From Sphaerisporangium album (GTDB taxonomy: Bacteria; Actinomycetota; Actinomycetes; Streptosporangiales; Streptosporangiaceae), in the NCBI RefSeq assembly GCF_003323745.1, contig NZ_QOIL01000012.1, positions 214,288 through 278,287 on the forward strand: a DNA stretch of 64,000 bases, written 5' to 3'. Made by a program: the position numbers and the translations under genes. Positions 48,779-57,410 of the stretch are shown one piece after another. The notes under the pieces were generated by a model. The model saw only the letters and a program-made list of their open reading frames with translations. It was not told the DNA's origin and did no database searches. Every line of letters starts with the position of its first letter. Within the stretch, counting starts at the first letter, position 1.

Positions 48779-48898
48779 TCAGTTCTCGCTGCCGGTTGCC
48801 TCGGTCCACAGGTCCAGTTCGGCGCGGTCGGCCTGCACCTTGCGCCAGACGAGCAGCCCCCCGAGGGCAACGAGCGCGAGAACGAGCAGCTTCTTCAC
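48779..48898 (-). CDS. DLW-39 family small protein
   Basis: 39 residues from GTG 48898: MKKLLVLALVALGGLLVWRK followed by VQADRAELDLWTEATGSEN. One N-terminal membrane helix and a short tail with the DLW triplet that gives the actinobacterial DLW-39 family its name. Length is exactly 39. It lies near tRNA-Ala and, in related genomes, near tRNA-Ile and gyrA, so it supports an origin-proximal location. Function is unknown. Confidence 0.88.
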   Translation of the reverse strand: MKKLLVLALVALGGLLVWRKVQADRAELDLWTEATGSEN

Positions 48899-49192
48899 GG
48901 TGTGACCCCACTTCTCAACGGTCTCGTCAGCCGAGGACGAGACGACGCCGGGTTCCTAACAGATGCTTGCAGCCTAGCAAGGGATCGGCTTCCACCCTGG
49001 GTCGCCCGGAAAGCGGTTGTCCACATTCTTGCGATACGGACCATGCTTCCCGGCATCGGTCACGAGGTTCGGCCTCGGAGGTAAGAGTCCGCCCTAGCTC
49101 TGACCAGGCGGTACACCTGAGAAGTACCGCGCCGGGACATCTCACGGCGCAACTTTCGTCTGATTGCGGACAATCAGCGGTTGCCACATTCG

Positions 49193-49666
49193 TCACCCGC
49201 CGACGAGGCCCTCGGGAAACGCGTCGGCCAGGTAGGCGGGGAGGCGCGGCTCGTCGGGGACGAGAATGTGCCGTACCCAGGCCGCCCGCTCGTGCTCCAG
49301 CGGGGGGAGTTCCCACACGCAGCCGATCCAGGGCCTGCCGATCTCCTTGAAGTGGGCGGGATCGGTGTCCTCGCTGCCGAGGAAGGGCACGCCGGCGACC
49401 GCCGTGCGGCACTCGATGACGTTGTCCCACACCCACGTGTAGGCGTTCAGGTAGCAGGCGGTGTCCCTCCCCCGGTGCAGTACGGTGAACGCGGCCGGCG
49501 GGGTCTCGTCCGGGCCGGGCAACAGGCGGGGCAGGAAGGCGTACGCCGCACGCTGGATCTCCTGCTCGATCTCGGCGTCGACGGTGTTCACGTGGTAGCG
49601 CTTGATCTGGCGGCCCGCGAGTTCGATCACTCCGGGAACGCGAAGAAACTTCTCGTTGAAAGCCAC
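49193..49666 (-). CDS. Conserved protein of unknown function
   Basis: 157 residues from GTG 49666 (MAFNEKFLRVPGVIELAGRQIKRYHVN). The motif AYTWVWDNVIECRTAVAGVPFLG followed by DTDPAHFKEIGRPWIGCVWELPPLEHERAAWVRHIL is well formed, but I do not recognise a family. No signal peptide or membrane helix. TACCGT lies 6 nt upstream of the GTG (complement of 49673-49678), so leaderless transcription is likely. Divergent from the WYL regulator with only 44 bp between the starts. Confidence 0.7.
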   Translation of the reverse strand: MAFNEKFLRVPGVIELAGRQIKRYHVNTVDAEIEQEIQRAAYAFLPRLLPGPDETPPAAFTVLHRGRDTACYLNAYTWVWDNVIECRTAVAGVPFLGSEDTDPAHFKEIGRPWIGCVWELPPLEHERAAWVRHILVPDEPRLPAYLADAFPEGLVGG

Positions 49667-49687
49667 GATTGGACGGTACGAGGGGCA

Positions 49688-49708
49688 CACTGACACGTAT
49701 TGTCAGTG
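49688..49708. promoter_or_regulatory. Perfect palindromic operator over a leaderless promoter
   Basis: CACTGACA (49688-49695) and TGTCAGTG (49701-49708) are 8-bp perfect arms around CGTAT. The -10 box TATTGT (49698-49703) lies inside it and ends 7 nt before the ATG of the WYL regulator. Likely an autoregulatory site also able to affect the divergent gene. Confidence 0.72.
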
Positions 49709-49710
49709 GA

Positions 49711-50712
49711 ATGCGCGCGAGTCGCCTGCTTTCCATCCTCCTCCTGCTGCAGGCCCGCGGCCGGCTGACCGCACGCCAGCTCGCCGAGCTGCTGGAAGTG
49801 TCCGTCCGCACGATCTACCGCGACGTCGAGTCGCTGCACGCCGCGGGCGTCCCTCTGTACGGCGACGCGGGGCCCGCCGGGGGCTACCAGCTGCTGGACG
49901 GCTACCGCACCCGCCTGACCGGCCTCACCAGCGAGGAGGCCGAGGCGCTGTTCATGGCCGGGATGCCGGGACCGGCCGCGGAGCTCGGGCTCGGGGCCGT
50001 GGTCGCCGCGGCGCAGCTGAAGCTCCAGGCGGCGCTCCCGCCGGAGCTGCGCGACCGGGCGGCGCGCATCCAGGAGCGCTTCCTGCTGGACGCCCACGGC
50101 TGGTACTACGACGGCGACCGCTCGCCGCACCTGGCGCCGATCGCCGACGCCGTGTGGAACCAGCGCCGCGTCCAGGTGCGCTACCGCCGCTGGAAGCACC
50201 CGACGGACGTGACCCGCGTCCTGGACCCGTACGCCATCGTGCTCAAGGGCGGCAAGTGGTACCTGGTCGCGCGCGGCGGCGAGAACATTCGTACATACCG
50301 CGTGCATCACGTGCTCGACCTGGAGGTGCTGGACGAGACCTTCGACCGGCCGTGCGGCTTCGACCTGGCCGCGTACTGGCGGTCCTTCCTCACCGAGTTC
50401 CGCTCCCGCCTCTACCAGGGCACGGCGACGATACGGCTCTCTCCCGCGGGCCGGCGGCGCCTGCGGGAGGTGATGAGCAGCGCCGTGATCGACGCCGTGG
50501 ACCAGAGCGCCACGGCCCCGGACGAGGCGGGCTGGGTGACGGCCGTCGTGCCGATCGAGTCGCTCGACCACGCCGAGACCGAGTTCATGAAGCTCGGCGC
50601 GCAGGTCGAGGTGCTGAAGCCGCACGAGCTGCGCGCGCGGCTTGAGGCCACGGCGCAGGAGCTCGCGGATATATATCTGTCCTTGTCGCCGGCCGGGCGG
50701 CCCGCTTCGTAG
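49711..50712 (+). CDS. WYL-domain transcriptional regulator (YafY/DeoR-like)
   Basis: 333 residues from ATG 49711. N-terminal winged helix (RASRLLSILLLLQARGRLTARQLAELLEVSVRTIYRDVESL, about 1-60), a WYL domain (VWNQRRVQVRYRRWKHPTDVTRVLDPYAIVLKGGKWYLVARGGENIRTYRV), and a C-terminal extension. WYL regulators sense small ligands or nucleotides and often control their neighbours. No ribosome site; the upstream -10 and operator indicate leaderless, self-regulated expression. The frame is open to 49669. Confidence 0.92.
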   Translation: MRASRLLSILLLLQARGRLTARQLAELLEVSVRTIYRDVESLHAAGVPLYGDAGPAGGYQLLDGYRTRLTGLTSEEAEALFMAGMPGPAAELGLGAVVAAAQLKLQAALPPELRDRAARIQERFLLDAHGWYYDGDRSPHLAPIADAVWNQRRVQVRYRRWKHPTDVTRVLDPYAIVLKGGKWYLVARGGENIRTYRVHHVLDLEVLDETFDRPCGFDLAAYWRSFLTEFRSRLYQGTATIRLSPAGRRRLREVMSSAVIDAVDQSATAPDEAGWVTAVVPIESLDHAETEFMKLGAQVEVLKPHELRARLEATAQELADIYLSLSPAGRPAS

Positions 50713-50718
50713 AACCGG

Positions 50719-51111
50719 TCAGCTCAGCTCGTAGTCGAGGGTGTAGGAGTGCGCGCCGTCGTCGTTGACGATGTTCCCCGTGCCGGTGATGCCCTGAAGT
50801 TCGCCCGTGCCCGAGTCGGGGAGGATCGTCCAGCTCAGCGACCGGTCTCCGCCCTCGCTGGTGGCGTTGTGGTGCAGGACGAAGGTGCCCTTGCGCCCGT
50901 GGACGCTGCCGGTGAACCGCTCGAACCCCGCATAGGCGGCCGAGGTCTCCACCCGGCCAACGGCGGTGACGATGTCGGTGGTGCTGGTGCCCTCCAGGTC
51001 GCCGTGGAACGCCTTGGTGATGTGGACCCTGGTCAGCGTGGCGCCCTCGCGCTCGTCGTAGGTCTGGGGCTCCCAGCTCTCGATATCGAAAGTGCCCTCG
51101 GCACGTGGCAT
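50719..51111 (-). CDS. DUF3224 domain protein
   Basis: 130 residues from ATG 51111, with GGAG 6 nt upstream. Beta-barrel pattern typical of DUF3224: AEGTFDIESWEPQTYDEREG, VHITKAFHGDLEGTSTTDIV, GSVHGRKGTFVLHHNATSEGG, and SGTGELQGITGTGNIVNDDG. Uncharacterised cytoplasmic protein; the fold resembles allene-oxide-cyclase-like barrels. Convergent with the WYL gene 7 bp away. Confidence 0.9.
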   Translation of the reverse strand: MPRAEGTFDIESWEPQTYDEREGATLTRVHITKAFHGDLEGTSTTDIVTAVGRVETSAAYAGFERFTGSVHGRKGTFVLHHNATSEGGDRSLSWTILPDSGTGELQGITGTGNIVNDDGAHSYTLDYELS

Positions 51112-51315
51112 TACGGTCTCCTCAGATCGGGATACGTCCCCAATCCTGGCCCCCAAGGCTGACGTCCACTGTCAGGTATGCCATCTGCCCCTGGGAATTC
51201 CGCCAGGAAACCGCCGCGCTTACGATGCGGACGTGGTGCGCCTCACCGCCCGCCACCGGCGAGGCGGCCAGGCGGCGAGGCCGAGCACCGGCACCCCGAC
51301 CAGTTTGGAGCGGCA

Positions 51316-52293
51316 ATGGCCCTGTTCGACCTGCCCCTGGAACGCCTCCGCGACTACCTTCCGGAGCGCGACGAGCCCGCCGACTTCGACGCCTTCTGGA
51401 AGCAGACGCTGGAAGAGGCGTCCGCGCACGACCTGGCGCCGGACTTCGCCCCCTATGACGCCCCGCTGAGCGGGGTGCGGGTCTACGACACGACGTTCGC
51501 CGGGTGGGGCGGTCATCCCGTCAGGGCCTGGATGCTGGTCCCGGCGGGTGCGGACGGCGTGCCGTGCGTGGTGCAGTACATCGGGTACTACGGCGGCCGC
51601 GGCCTCCCCATCGACCATCTCTCCTGGACGGCGGCCGGTTTCGCTGCGCTGATCGTGGACACGCGCGGCCAGGGCGCCAGGAACGCGCACAACCCGGGCG
51701 CCACCGGCGACCCGCACGGCGGCGACTTCCCGGAGGTGCCGGGCGTGATGACCCGGGGCATCCTGAGCCCGGAGCAGTACTACTACCGGCGCGTGTTCAC
51801 CGACGCGGTGCGGGCCGTGGAGGTCGCCGCCGCCCACCCGGCGGTGGACGCCACGCGGATCGCCGTCGCGGGGGCCAGCCAGGGCGGCGGCATCGCCCAG
51901 GCGACCGCGGCGCTCCAGCCGAAGGCCGCGGCCGCGCTGATCGACGTGCCGTTCCTGACGCACTTCCGCCGGGCGGTGCAGATCACCGACGAGGAGCCGT
52001 ACCAGGAGCTCGTCCGGTTCCTGTCCGCGCAGCCGGAGACCGAGGACGAGGTGTTCCGCACGCTGTCGTACTTCGACGGGCTGAACTTCGCCGCGCGCGG
52101 CCGCGTGCCGGCGCTGTACTCGGTGGCGCTGATGGACCTGGTGTGCCCGCCGTCGACGGTCTTCGCCGCGCACAACCACTGGGCGGGGCCGAAGGACATC
52201 GAGGTGTGGTCCTGGAACGGGCACGAGGGCGGCGCCGGACGGCAGCGGATGATCCAGCTCCGCTACCTGCGCGAGCTGTTCTCCGTGGGGTGA
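51316..52293 (+). CDS. CE7 family acetyl esterase (acetylxylan esterase/cephalosporin-C deacetylase type)
   Basis: 325 residues from ATG 51316 with GGAG 6 nt upstream. FDLPLERLRDYLPERDEPADFDAFWKQTL opens the CE7 family; RGQG in VDTRGQGAR is the family RGQ motif; the catalytic Ser is in AGASQGGGIAQA (about 200), Asp in ALMDLVCPPSTVFAA (about 280) and His in WNGHEGGAG (about 305). These enzymes remove acetyl groups from xylo-oligosaccharides and cephalosporins. No signal peptide, so it acts in the cytoplasm. Confidence 0.93.
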   Translation: MALFDLPLERLRDYLPERDEPADFDAFWKQTLEEASAHDLAPDFAPYDAPLSGVRVYDTTFAGWGGHPVRAWMLVPAGADGVPCVVQYIGYYGGRGLPIDHLSWTAAGFAALIVDTRGQGARNAHNPGATGDPHGGDFPEVPGVMTRGILSPEQYYYRRVFTDAVRAVEVAAAHPAVDATRIAVAGASQGGGIAQATAALQPKAAAALIDVPFLTHFRRAVQITDEEPYQELVRFLSAQPETEDEVFRTLSYFDGLNFAARGRVPALYSVALMDLVCPPSTVFAAHNHWAGPKDIEVWSWNGHEGGAGRQRMIQLRYLRELFSVG

Positions 52294-52303
52294 GCCCTCC
52301 TGA

Positions 52304-52520
52304 TCAAACGTCCTCGCTGTAGGCACGGGCGATCTGGGCGGCGCCGGCCGGCAGCGGGTCCACCAGGTGCGGCAGCTCGCGGGCCCGGCGCCGGGACAGG
52401 ACCACGCCGAGCGAAGTTCTCCCCCGTCGCCGCGTACAGCTCCTGGAGCCACGGGTGGGCGATCTCGGGCAGCCGCCCCGGCGCGAGGTGGCCGATCTCC
52501 GGGAGCCGTAGGCCGATACG
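52304..52520 (-). pseudogene. IclR-type regulator relic
   Basis: YRIGLRLPEIGHLAPGRLPE continuing to IAHPWLQELYAATGEN matches the linker and first helix of IclR effector domains (compare R(L/I)GLRLxELGHL...LxELAAATGE). A frameshift or deletion follows, and the reading continues as LGVVLSRRRARELPHLVDPL to the stop at 52304, resembling an IclR C-terminus. The HTH domain and most of the effector domain are missing. Confidence 0.55.
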
Positions 52521-52621
52521 GTGTTGCTGGGCTCCTGGCCTGCGCCGGGGAGGCCCCCCGAGCCGGAGCGGCGTCCACCCGTGTGCTTAACCTGAAATAT
52601 CAGGAGACGGGAGGGATTCCG

Positions 52622-53458
52622 ATGGCCGATCCTGCCGAGGCGAGCGTCTTCTTCATCGGGAACGCGACCACCTTGATCCGTTGCCGGGGCTTCACCGTTC
52701 TGACGGATCCGAGCTTTCTGCACCGCGGACAGCGCGCCTATCTGGGCTGGGGCATAACCACCCGCCGGCGCACGAACCCGGCGATCGAGGTTGATCAGGT
52801 ACCTGAGCTCGACGCCGTCGTGCTGTCCCACATGCACGGCGACCACTGGGACCGCTACGCCACCCGGGGCCTGGACAAGAGCGTGCCCGTGATCACCACG
52901 CCGCACGCCGCGGTACGGCTCGCGCGCAAGGGGTTCATGAACGTCGTCGCCCTGGAGACCTGGGGAGAGCACCTCCTGCGCCGGGGCGACGCCACGCTGA
53001 AGATCACGTCCCTGCCCGCCCGCCACGCGCCCGGCGCGGCCGAGCGGCTACTGCCTCCCGTGATGGGCAGCATGCTGGAGTTCGGCCACGACGGCCTGGA
53101 GGGCGGCCTGGACCTGCGTCTGCACATCAGCGGGGACACGCTGCTGGACGACCGCCTGAACGCGATCCCCCGCCGGTTCCCGGACATCGACCTCGCGATC
53201 GTCCACCTCGGCGGCACGAAGATCCTCGGCACGCTGCTGGTGACCATGGACGGCGCCCAGGGCGCGCGCTGGCTGGAGCTGATCGGCGCGAGCCACAACC
53301 TGCCCGTGCACTACGACGACTACCAGGCGTTCAGCTCTGGCCTCGACGACTTCCGCCGCCATGTGGACCTGCTCGGCCTGTCCGACCGGGTCCGGTACAT
53401 CGGCCGCGGCGAGACGTACCACATCCTCGGCCGCCGGGCCGGGCACGGGGCACGCTGA
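52622..53458 (+). CDS. Metallo-beta-lactamase-fold hydrolase (UlaG-like)
   Basis: 278 residues from ATG 52622 with GGGAGGG 7 nt upstream. ASVFFIGNATTLIRCRGFTVLTDP opens the UlaG/YtkL-type fold. The metal motif is HMHGDHWD (about 72-79), followed by a second His near SLPARHAPG, an Asp in HISGDTLLDDR, and a C-terminal His in NLPVHYDDYQAF. It is probably a lactonase, phosphodiesterase or other hydrolase; the substrate is unknown. Pairs with the DUF72 gene 4 bp downstream. Confidence 0.9.
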   Translation: MADPAEASVFFIGNATTLIRCRGFTVLTDPSFLHRGQRAYLGWGITTRRRTNPAIEVDQVPELDAVVLSHMHGDHWDRYATRGLDKSVPVITTPHAAVRLARKGFMNVVALETWGEHLLRRGDATLKITSLPARHAPGAAERLLPPVMGSMLEFGHDGLEGGLDLRLHISGDTLLDDRLNAIPRRFPDIDLAIVHLGGTKILGTLLVTMDGAQGARWLELIGASHNLPVHYDDYQAFSSGLDDFRRHVDLLGLSDRVRYIGRGETYHILGRRAGHGAR

Positions 53459-53462
53459 CCGC

Positions 53463-54368
53463 ATGGGGGAGATCCTCCTCGGCACCGCCTCCTGGACCGA
53501 CAAGACGCTGCTCGCGTCCGGCTGGTACCCGCCCGAGGTCACGACGGCCGAGGAGCGGCTGCGGTACTACGCGCGCCAGTTCCCGCTCGTGGAGGTCGAC
53601 TCGACGTACTACGCGACGCCGGGGGAGGAGACGGCCCGGCTGTGGGCGGACCGCACGCCGCCCGAGTTCACGTTCGACGTGAAGGCGTTCTCGCTGCTCA
53701 CCTGCCACCCGACCCGGCCAGGAGCACTGCCGGAGGACCTGCGGGGCCAGGTCCCTGCGGACAAGAAGAACGTGTACATCCGGGACGTGAAGCCCGAGGT
53801 CGCCGACCAGGTCTGGGAACGCTTCGTGTCCGCGCTGCTGCCACTGCGGGACGCGGGCAAGTTCGGGGCCGTGCTGTTCCAGTTCCCGCGCTGGTTCCCG
53901 ATCGGCAGGGCCAACAAGCACTACATCCTGGAGTGCAAGCGCCGCGCCGAGCCGCTGAGGATCTCGGTCGAGTTCCGCAACCGCACCTGGATGTCGGAGG
54001 AGAACCGGGCCGAGACGCTGGACTTCCTGCGGTCGTACGCCATCCCCTACGTGAACGTCGACATGCCCCAGGGCTACCCGGACTCGATCCCGCCGATCGT
54101 CGCGGCCACCGCGGACCTGGAGGTCGTCCGTTTCCACGGGCGCAGCGACAAGTGGACCAGCCACGACATCCACGAGCGCTTCGGTTACCTCTACAGCCTG
54201 GAGGAGCTGAAGGAGTGGACGCCGAAGCTGCGCGAGCTCGCGGAGGAGACCTCCGTCACGCACGTGCTCATGAACAACTGCTACCGCGACTACGCCCAGA
54301 CCAACGCCCGGCAGCTCGCCGCCCTGCTCGCCCAGGTCGGCGTCCCGGTGAGGCCACCCGCGGCCTGA
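53463..54368 (+). CDS. DUF72 family protein, second copy
   Basis: 301 residues beginning MGEILLGTASWTDKTLLASGWYPPE. Family motifs: LRYYARQFPLVEVDSTYYATP, FTFDVKAFSLLTCHPT, FGAVLFQFPRWFPI, RISVEFRNRTWM and FHGRSDKWTSHD. The start is 4 bp after the stop of the MBL-fold gene, so the two are co-transcribed. The first DUF72 protein (16099-16950) is clearly a different subfamily. Function is unknown. Confidence 0.9.
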   Translation: MGEILLGTASWTDKTLLASGWYPPEVTTAEERLRYYARQFPLVEVDSTYYATPGEETARLWADRTPPEFTFDVKAFSLLTCHPTRPGALPEDLRGQVPADKKNVYIRDVKPEVADQVWERFVSALLPLRDAGKFGAVLFQFPRWFPIGRANKHYILECKRRAEPLRISVEFRNRTWMSEENRAETLDFLRSYAIPYVNVDMPQGYPDSIPPIVAATADLEVVRFHGRSDKWTSHDIHERFGYLYSLEELKEWTPKLRELAEETSVTHVLMNNCYRDYAQTNARQLAALLAQVGVPVRPPAA

Positions 54369-54398
54369 TCAGGCCGGTGTGATCAGCCGGCCGCGTGA

Positions 54399-55193
54399 TC
54401 AGCCGGTCGGCACCGGCGGGTTCGCGACGACCGGCACCCGGTCGAGCACGATGCCGAAGTGGGTGCGGTAGGCGTCCAGGATCTCCGCGTCGCTCTCCAG
54501 CGGGACCTCGTCGCGCTCACCGCCGACCGTGTGGATCAGCTTGGCGCCGCTGAGCGTCACGCGCCCGGTCTCGGTGAGCCGCGAGCACGTCAGCGAGCGG
54601 GTGAAATGGGAGTCCGGCGAGGTCTGGTGCCACCAGCAGTTCGGCCTGAAGTCCCCCAGCTCGTACGGCCGGGCGTCCAGGCGGTACTCGGCGTTGCCGT
54701 CCTGGTGGATGTCCAGGTCGCCGTACTGGCCGTCCGGAGTGATCAGGAAGGCGCCGCCGGGGTCGTGCTGCTCCTCCCGCGCCGCCAGGCGGAGGGGGTA
54801 GTGGGTGAAGGCGCCGAACCCGACGTCGACCAGCCAGGGCTCGCCGTCCACGTCGACCCGCAGCGCCATGTGGTCGAACGGCAGGCCGGGGCGCCGGTCG
54901 CCGCCGAAGACCCGGGCGGCCAGCCGCGTCACGCGGTATCCGAGCGCGGTCAGCAGCGCGGCGAGGGCGCCGTTGAGCTCGTAGCAGAAGCCGCCCCGCC
55001 GCCGGTCGACGATCTTGGCGACCAGCAGCTCCTCTTCCAGGACGATGGGCTGTCCCAGGTGGATGCTCAGGTTCTCGAACGGGACCGCCATGAGATGCGC
55101 GCGATGGATCTCCCGCAGCGCCTCGATGCCGGGCGCCGCCGGCCGCGGGACGCCGATCCGCGCGAGGTAGGCGTCCACACGAGATTCATCCAT
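54399..55193 (-). CDS. nat: Arylamine N-acetyltransferase
   Basis: 264 residues. The catalytic triad is visible: Cys in RRGGFCYELNGAL (about 69), His in LPFDHMALRVDVD (about 107) and Asp in WLVDVGFGAF (about 122). VPFENLSIHLGQPI is the characteristic N-terminal motif. The enzyme acetylates arylamines and hydrazines with acetyl-CoA; homologues also close ansamycin amide rings, but no biosynthetic cluster is present. ATG 55193 has GGAG 6 nt upstream. Confidence 0.93.
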   Translation of the reverse strand: MDESRVDAYLARIGVPRPAAPGIEALREIHRAHLMAVPFENLSIHLGQPIVLEEELLVAKIVDRRRGGFCYELNGALAALLTALGYRVTRLAARVFGGDRRPGLPFDHMALRVDVDGEPWLVDVGFGAFTHYPLRLAAREEQHDPGGAFLITPDGQYGDLDIHQDGNAEYRLDARPYELGDFRPNCWWHQTSPDSHFTRSLTCSRLTETGRVTLSGAKLIHTVGGERDEVPLESDAEILDAYRTHFGIVLDRVPVVANPPVPTG

Positions 55194-55358
55194 TGACTAC
55201 TCCGCCTCCGGTCCGCCATTTCACCATTTATCCATTCATACAGGCCTAACGACGTCCTGACCCGACTCCGCCCGGCCCGATCACCACGAGTTGGCCGGAC
55301 CTCTCAACCTTTTCCACCCCGCGCGGTATCGGAGTGGGTGAGGAGCGATGGAGGGCAT

Positions 55359-55934
55359 GTGAGCGCCAAGGCGGAGGAGCAGTTCCGTGATTTCGTCACG
55401 GCCCGGTGGCGCGCCCTGCTGCGCACGACCTACCTGCTCACGGGCGACCACGGCCGCGCCGAGGACCTGCTGCAGGTCGCGCTCGTCCGCGCCCACCGCC
55501 GCTGGAGCCGCATCGACGACCCCGAGCTGTACGTGCGCCGGATCGTGATCAACCTGAACCACTCGTGGTGGCGGCGCAGGCGGATCGCCGAGCACCTCAC
55601 CGACGCGCCCCCCGAGACCGTGCCCAGGAGCGTGGACGGCGATCCCCAGGCCGGTTACGACCTGCGGGACGAGTTGTGGACGGCCGTACGGACGCTGCCG
55701 CCGCGCATGCGCGCCGTCCTGGTGCTGCGCTACTTCGAGGATCTGCCGGAGGCCGAGGTCGCGCGCGTCCTCGGATGCTCGCTCGGCACGGTCAAGAGCC
55801 AGTCCTCGCGCGGCCTCGTCCGGCTGCGGGACCTGCTCGGACCCGACTCCGGCGGAACCGACTCCGGCGGACGGGACGGATCAGGCGGGAACGGAAAGAC
55901 CGGCAACTCGGACATGGCCGGGAGGAAACCATGA
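55359..55934 (+). CDS. SigE-family ECF sigma factor
   Basis: About 191 residues from GTG 55359 (GTG 55338 is an alternative; both have GGAG 3 nt upstream). Region 2: FRDFVTARWRALLRTTYLLTGDHGRAEDLLQVALVRAHRRW; region 4: LPPRMRAVLVLRYFEDLPEAEVARVLGCSLGTVKSQSSRGLVRLR. This is the actinobacterial SigE-family (TIGR02983-like). The acidic Gly-rich tail is unusual. Its stop overlaps the start of the next gene (ATGA), which likely encodes its membrane partner. Confidence 0.92.
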   Translation: MSAKAEEQFRDFVTARWRALLRTTYLLTGDHGRAEDLLQVALVRAHRRWSRIDDPELYVRRIVINLNHSWWRRRRIAEHLTDAPPETVPRSVDGDPQAGYDLRDELWTAVRTLPPRMRAVLVLRYFEDLPEAEVARVLGCSLGTVKSQSSRGLVRLRDLLGPDSGGTDSGGRDGSGGNGKTGNSDMAGRKP

Positions 55935-57280
55935 GCGACCAGCTGGAATCCAGACTGCGGCGGACTTTGGCGTCCCAGGCGGAGCGGATCCCCGGCGACC
56001 CGGACCCCTACCCCGCCGTCGCCCGGCGCATCGGCCGTGCGCGCAGGAACCGCCGGGCCGCGCTGGCCGCCGCGCTGGTGGCCGTGGTGGCGCTCGGTGC
56101 CGGCGTACCGGCCGGCCTGCGCGCCCGCGACCGTACGGACATCGCGGCCGTCGAGTCACCCAGCCTGCTCGACTGGCCGACCCGCGGTTCCCTCGCGGGC
56201 GACGCGCGCTTCCTCGCCGGGGTGCGTGCCCGGCTGGCGGGGTCGAACGTGCACGTGCTGTTCGCGGGCGACGGCGGCGGGCGGCGTCTGGTCCTGGTGG
56301 CGGTCGGCCACGACACCGCCGCGTACGGGTGGGTGCTGTACGGCGCGGCGGGGACACCCGCCGACCGCCTGGAACAGGAAGAGGTCTTCGGCCCGTCGTC
56401 CCTCGGGCGGGAACGTGCCCCGATCGTCTGGTTCGGCCCGGAGCAGGGGAACGTCCTGCTGGTGGTCGGCCCTCCCCGCATGACGGCGGTGAAGGTGCTG
56501 TCGTCCATCTCCTATCCCGCGGACGGCACTCCGGTACCACGGCCCCGCGTCGTGCCGGCGGACCACGGCGCGGTCCTCCTGGCGGTGCCCGACGCCAGGC
56601 CCGGACGGTTGTTCGTCAAACCGCGCATCGGCGACATGTACCTGTCCGCGACGGAACCGGCGTGGTCGCTCGACTCCACCGCCGACCCCGCCTTCTGGGA
56701 TCGCGTCGACAAGGACGCGGCGTCCGCGCGGGTCGTGGCCGCCGACGCGCGGGGACTCATGCACGGCCTCGGCGCGATCGCCACCCCGCCCGAACGGCTG
56801 ACCTACCGGTTCCTCTGGGGCGGAAGCCTGGGTCACCGCCGCACGGCGCTGGTCGCGACGTTCTCCGGGCCGGACACCCCGACCTTCCTCGTGATCCAGA
56901 CGACGTACACGCACCCGGACGGAAGCACCGAGCAAGATCGGCTCGGCAGGGCGCTGTGGGACCCGGAGGAGGCCAAGGCGCCGGTGGGCTGGACCACCGT
57001 CACCGGGGAGAAGAGCAACGACGACAGCGCCCCCGCGACGGCCGCCGTCTACGTTCCCGGGCGTCCGGGCACGCGCGTGGAGCTCTGGGACGGCGAAACC
57101 CGATTCGCGGCGGGCACGACCGGCCCGGAAGGCGTCGCGGTCTTCCCCACCGGGGTCCCGCGATCCCGGCTCCGGACGTTCGAGTACCACGTCTTCTCCG
57201 ACGCGGGGACGGTGTTCCATCGCGCAGAGCTGGGCCTGGGGGACCTGTCCACCGCCGTCGTCGGGCCCCGCGACTGGTGA
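55931..57280 (+). CDS. Membrane-anchored protein paired with the sigma factor (putative anti-sigma)
   Basis: 449 residues from ATG 55931, GGAGG 5 nt upstream. A cytoplasmic N-terminus (about 1-45, ESRLRRTLASQAERIP) leads into one membrane helix (AALAAALVAVVALGAGVPAGL, about 47-67), then a 380-residue extracytoplasmic part rich in beta pattern. No zinc-binding anti-sigma HxxxCxxC motif is seen. The layout and coupling to the sigma gene suggest it holds or senses for the sigma factor; no family can be named. It is followed by a convergent hairpin. Confidence 0.7.
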   Translation: MSDQLESRLRRTLASQAERIPGDPDPYPAVARRIGRARRNRRAALAAALVAVVALGAGVPAGLRARDRTDIAAVESPSLLDWPTRGSLAGDARFLAGVRARLAGSNVHVLFAGDGGGRRLVLVAVGHDTAAYGWVLYGAAGTPADRLEQEEVFGPSSLGRERAPIVWFGPEQGNVLLVVGPPRMTAVKVLSSISYPADGTPVPRPRVVPADHGAVLLAVPDARPGRLFVKPRIGDMYLSATEPAWSLDSTADPAFWDRVDKDAASARVVAADARGLMHGLGAIATPPERLTYRFLWGGSLGHRRTALVATFSGPDTPTFLVIQTTYTHPDGSTEQDRLGRALWDPEEAKAPVGWTTVTGEKSNDDSAPATAAVYVPGRPGTRVELWDGETRFAAGTTGPEGVAVFPTGVPRSRLRTFEYHVFSDAGTVFHRAELGLGDLSTAVVGPRDW

Positions 57281-57356
57281 CCCCGGACCGCTGGTCTCAC
57301 CGGCGAGCCCATCGCGTCTCGCAGGAATGCCCCCCTGGGTCTCCCCCGGAAAGGCC

Positions 57357-57396
57357 ACCGGCCCGTCCCGCGCCGTGCCAGGCGGGACGGGCCGGT
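57357..57396. terminator. 15-bp perfect hairpin between convergent genes
   Basis: Arms 57357-57371 (ACCGGCCCGTCCCGC) and 57382-57396 around a 10-nt loop, between the stops of the anti-sigma-like gene (57280) and the protease gene (57411). Probably a bidirectional terminator. Confidence 0.82.
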
Positions 57397-57410
57397 GGGT
57401 CCGGAGGCCG

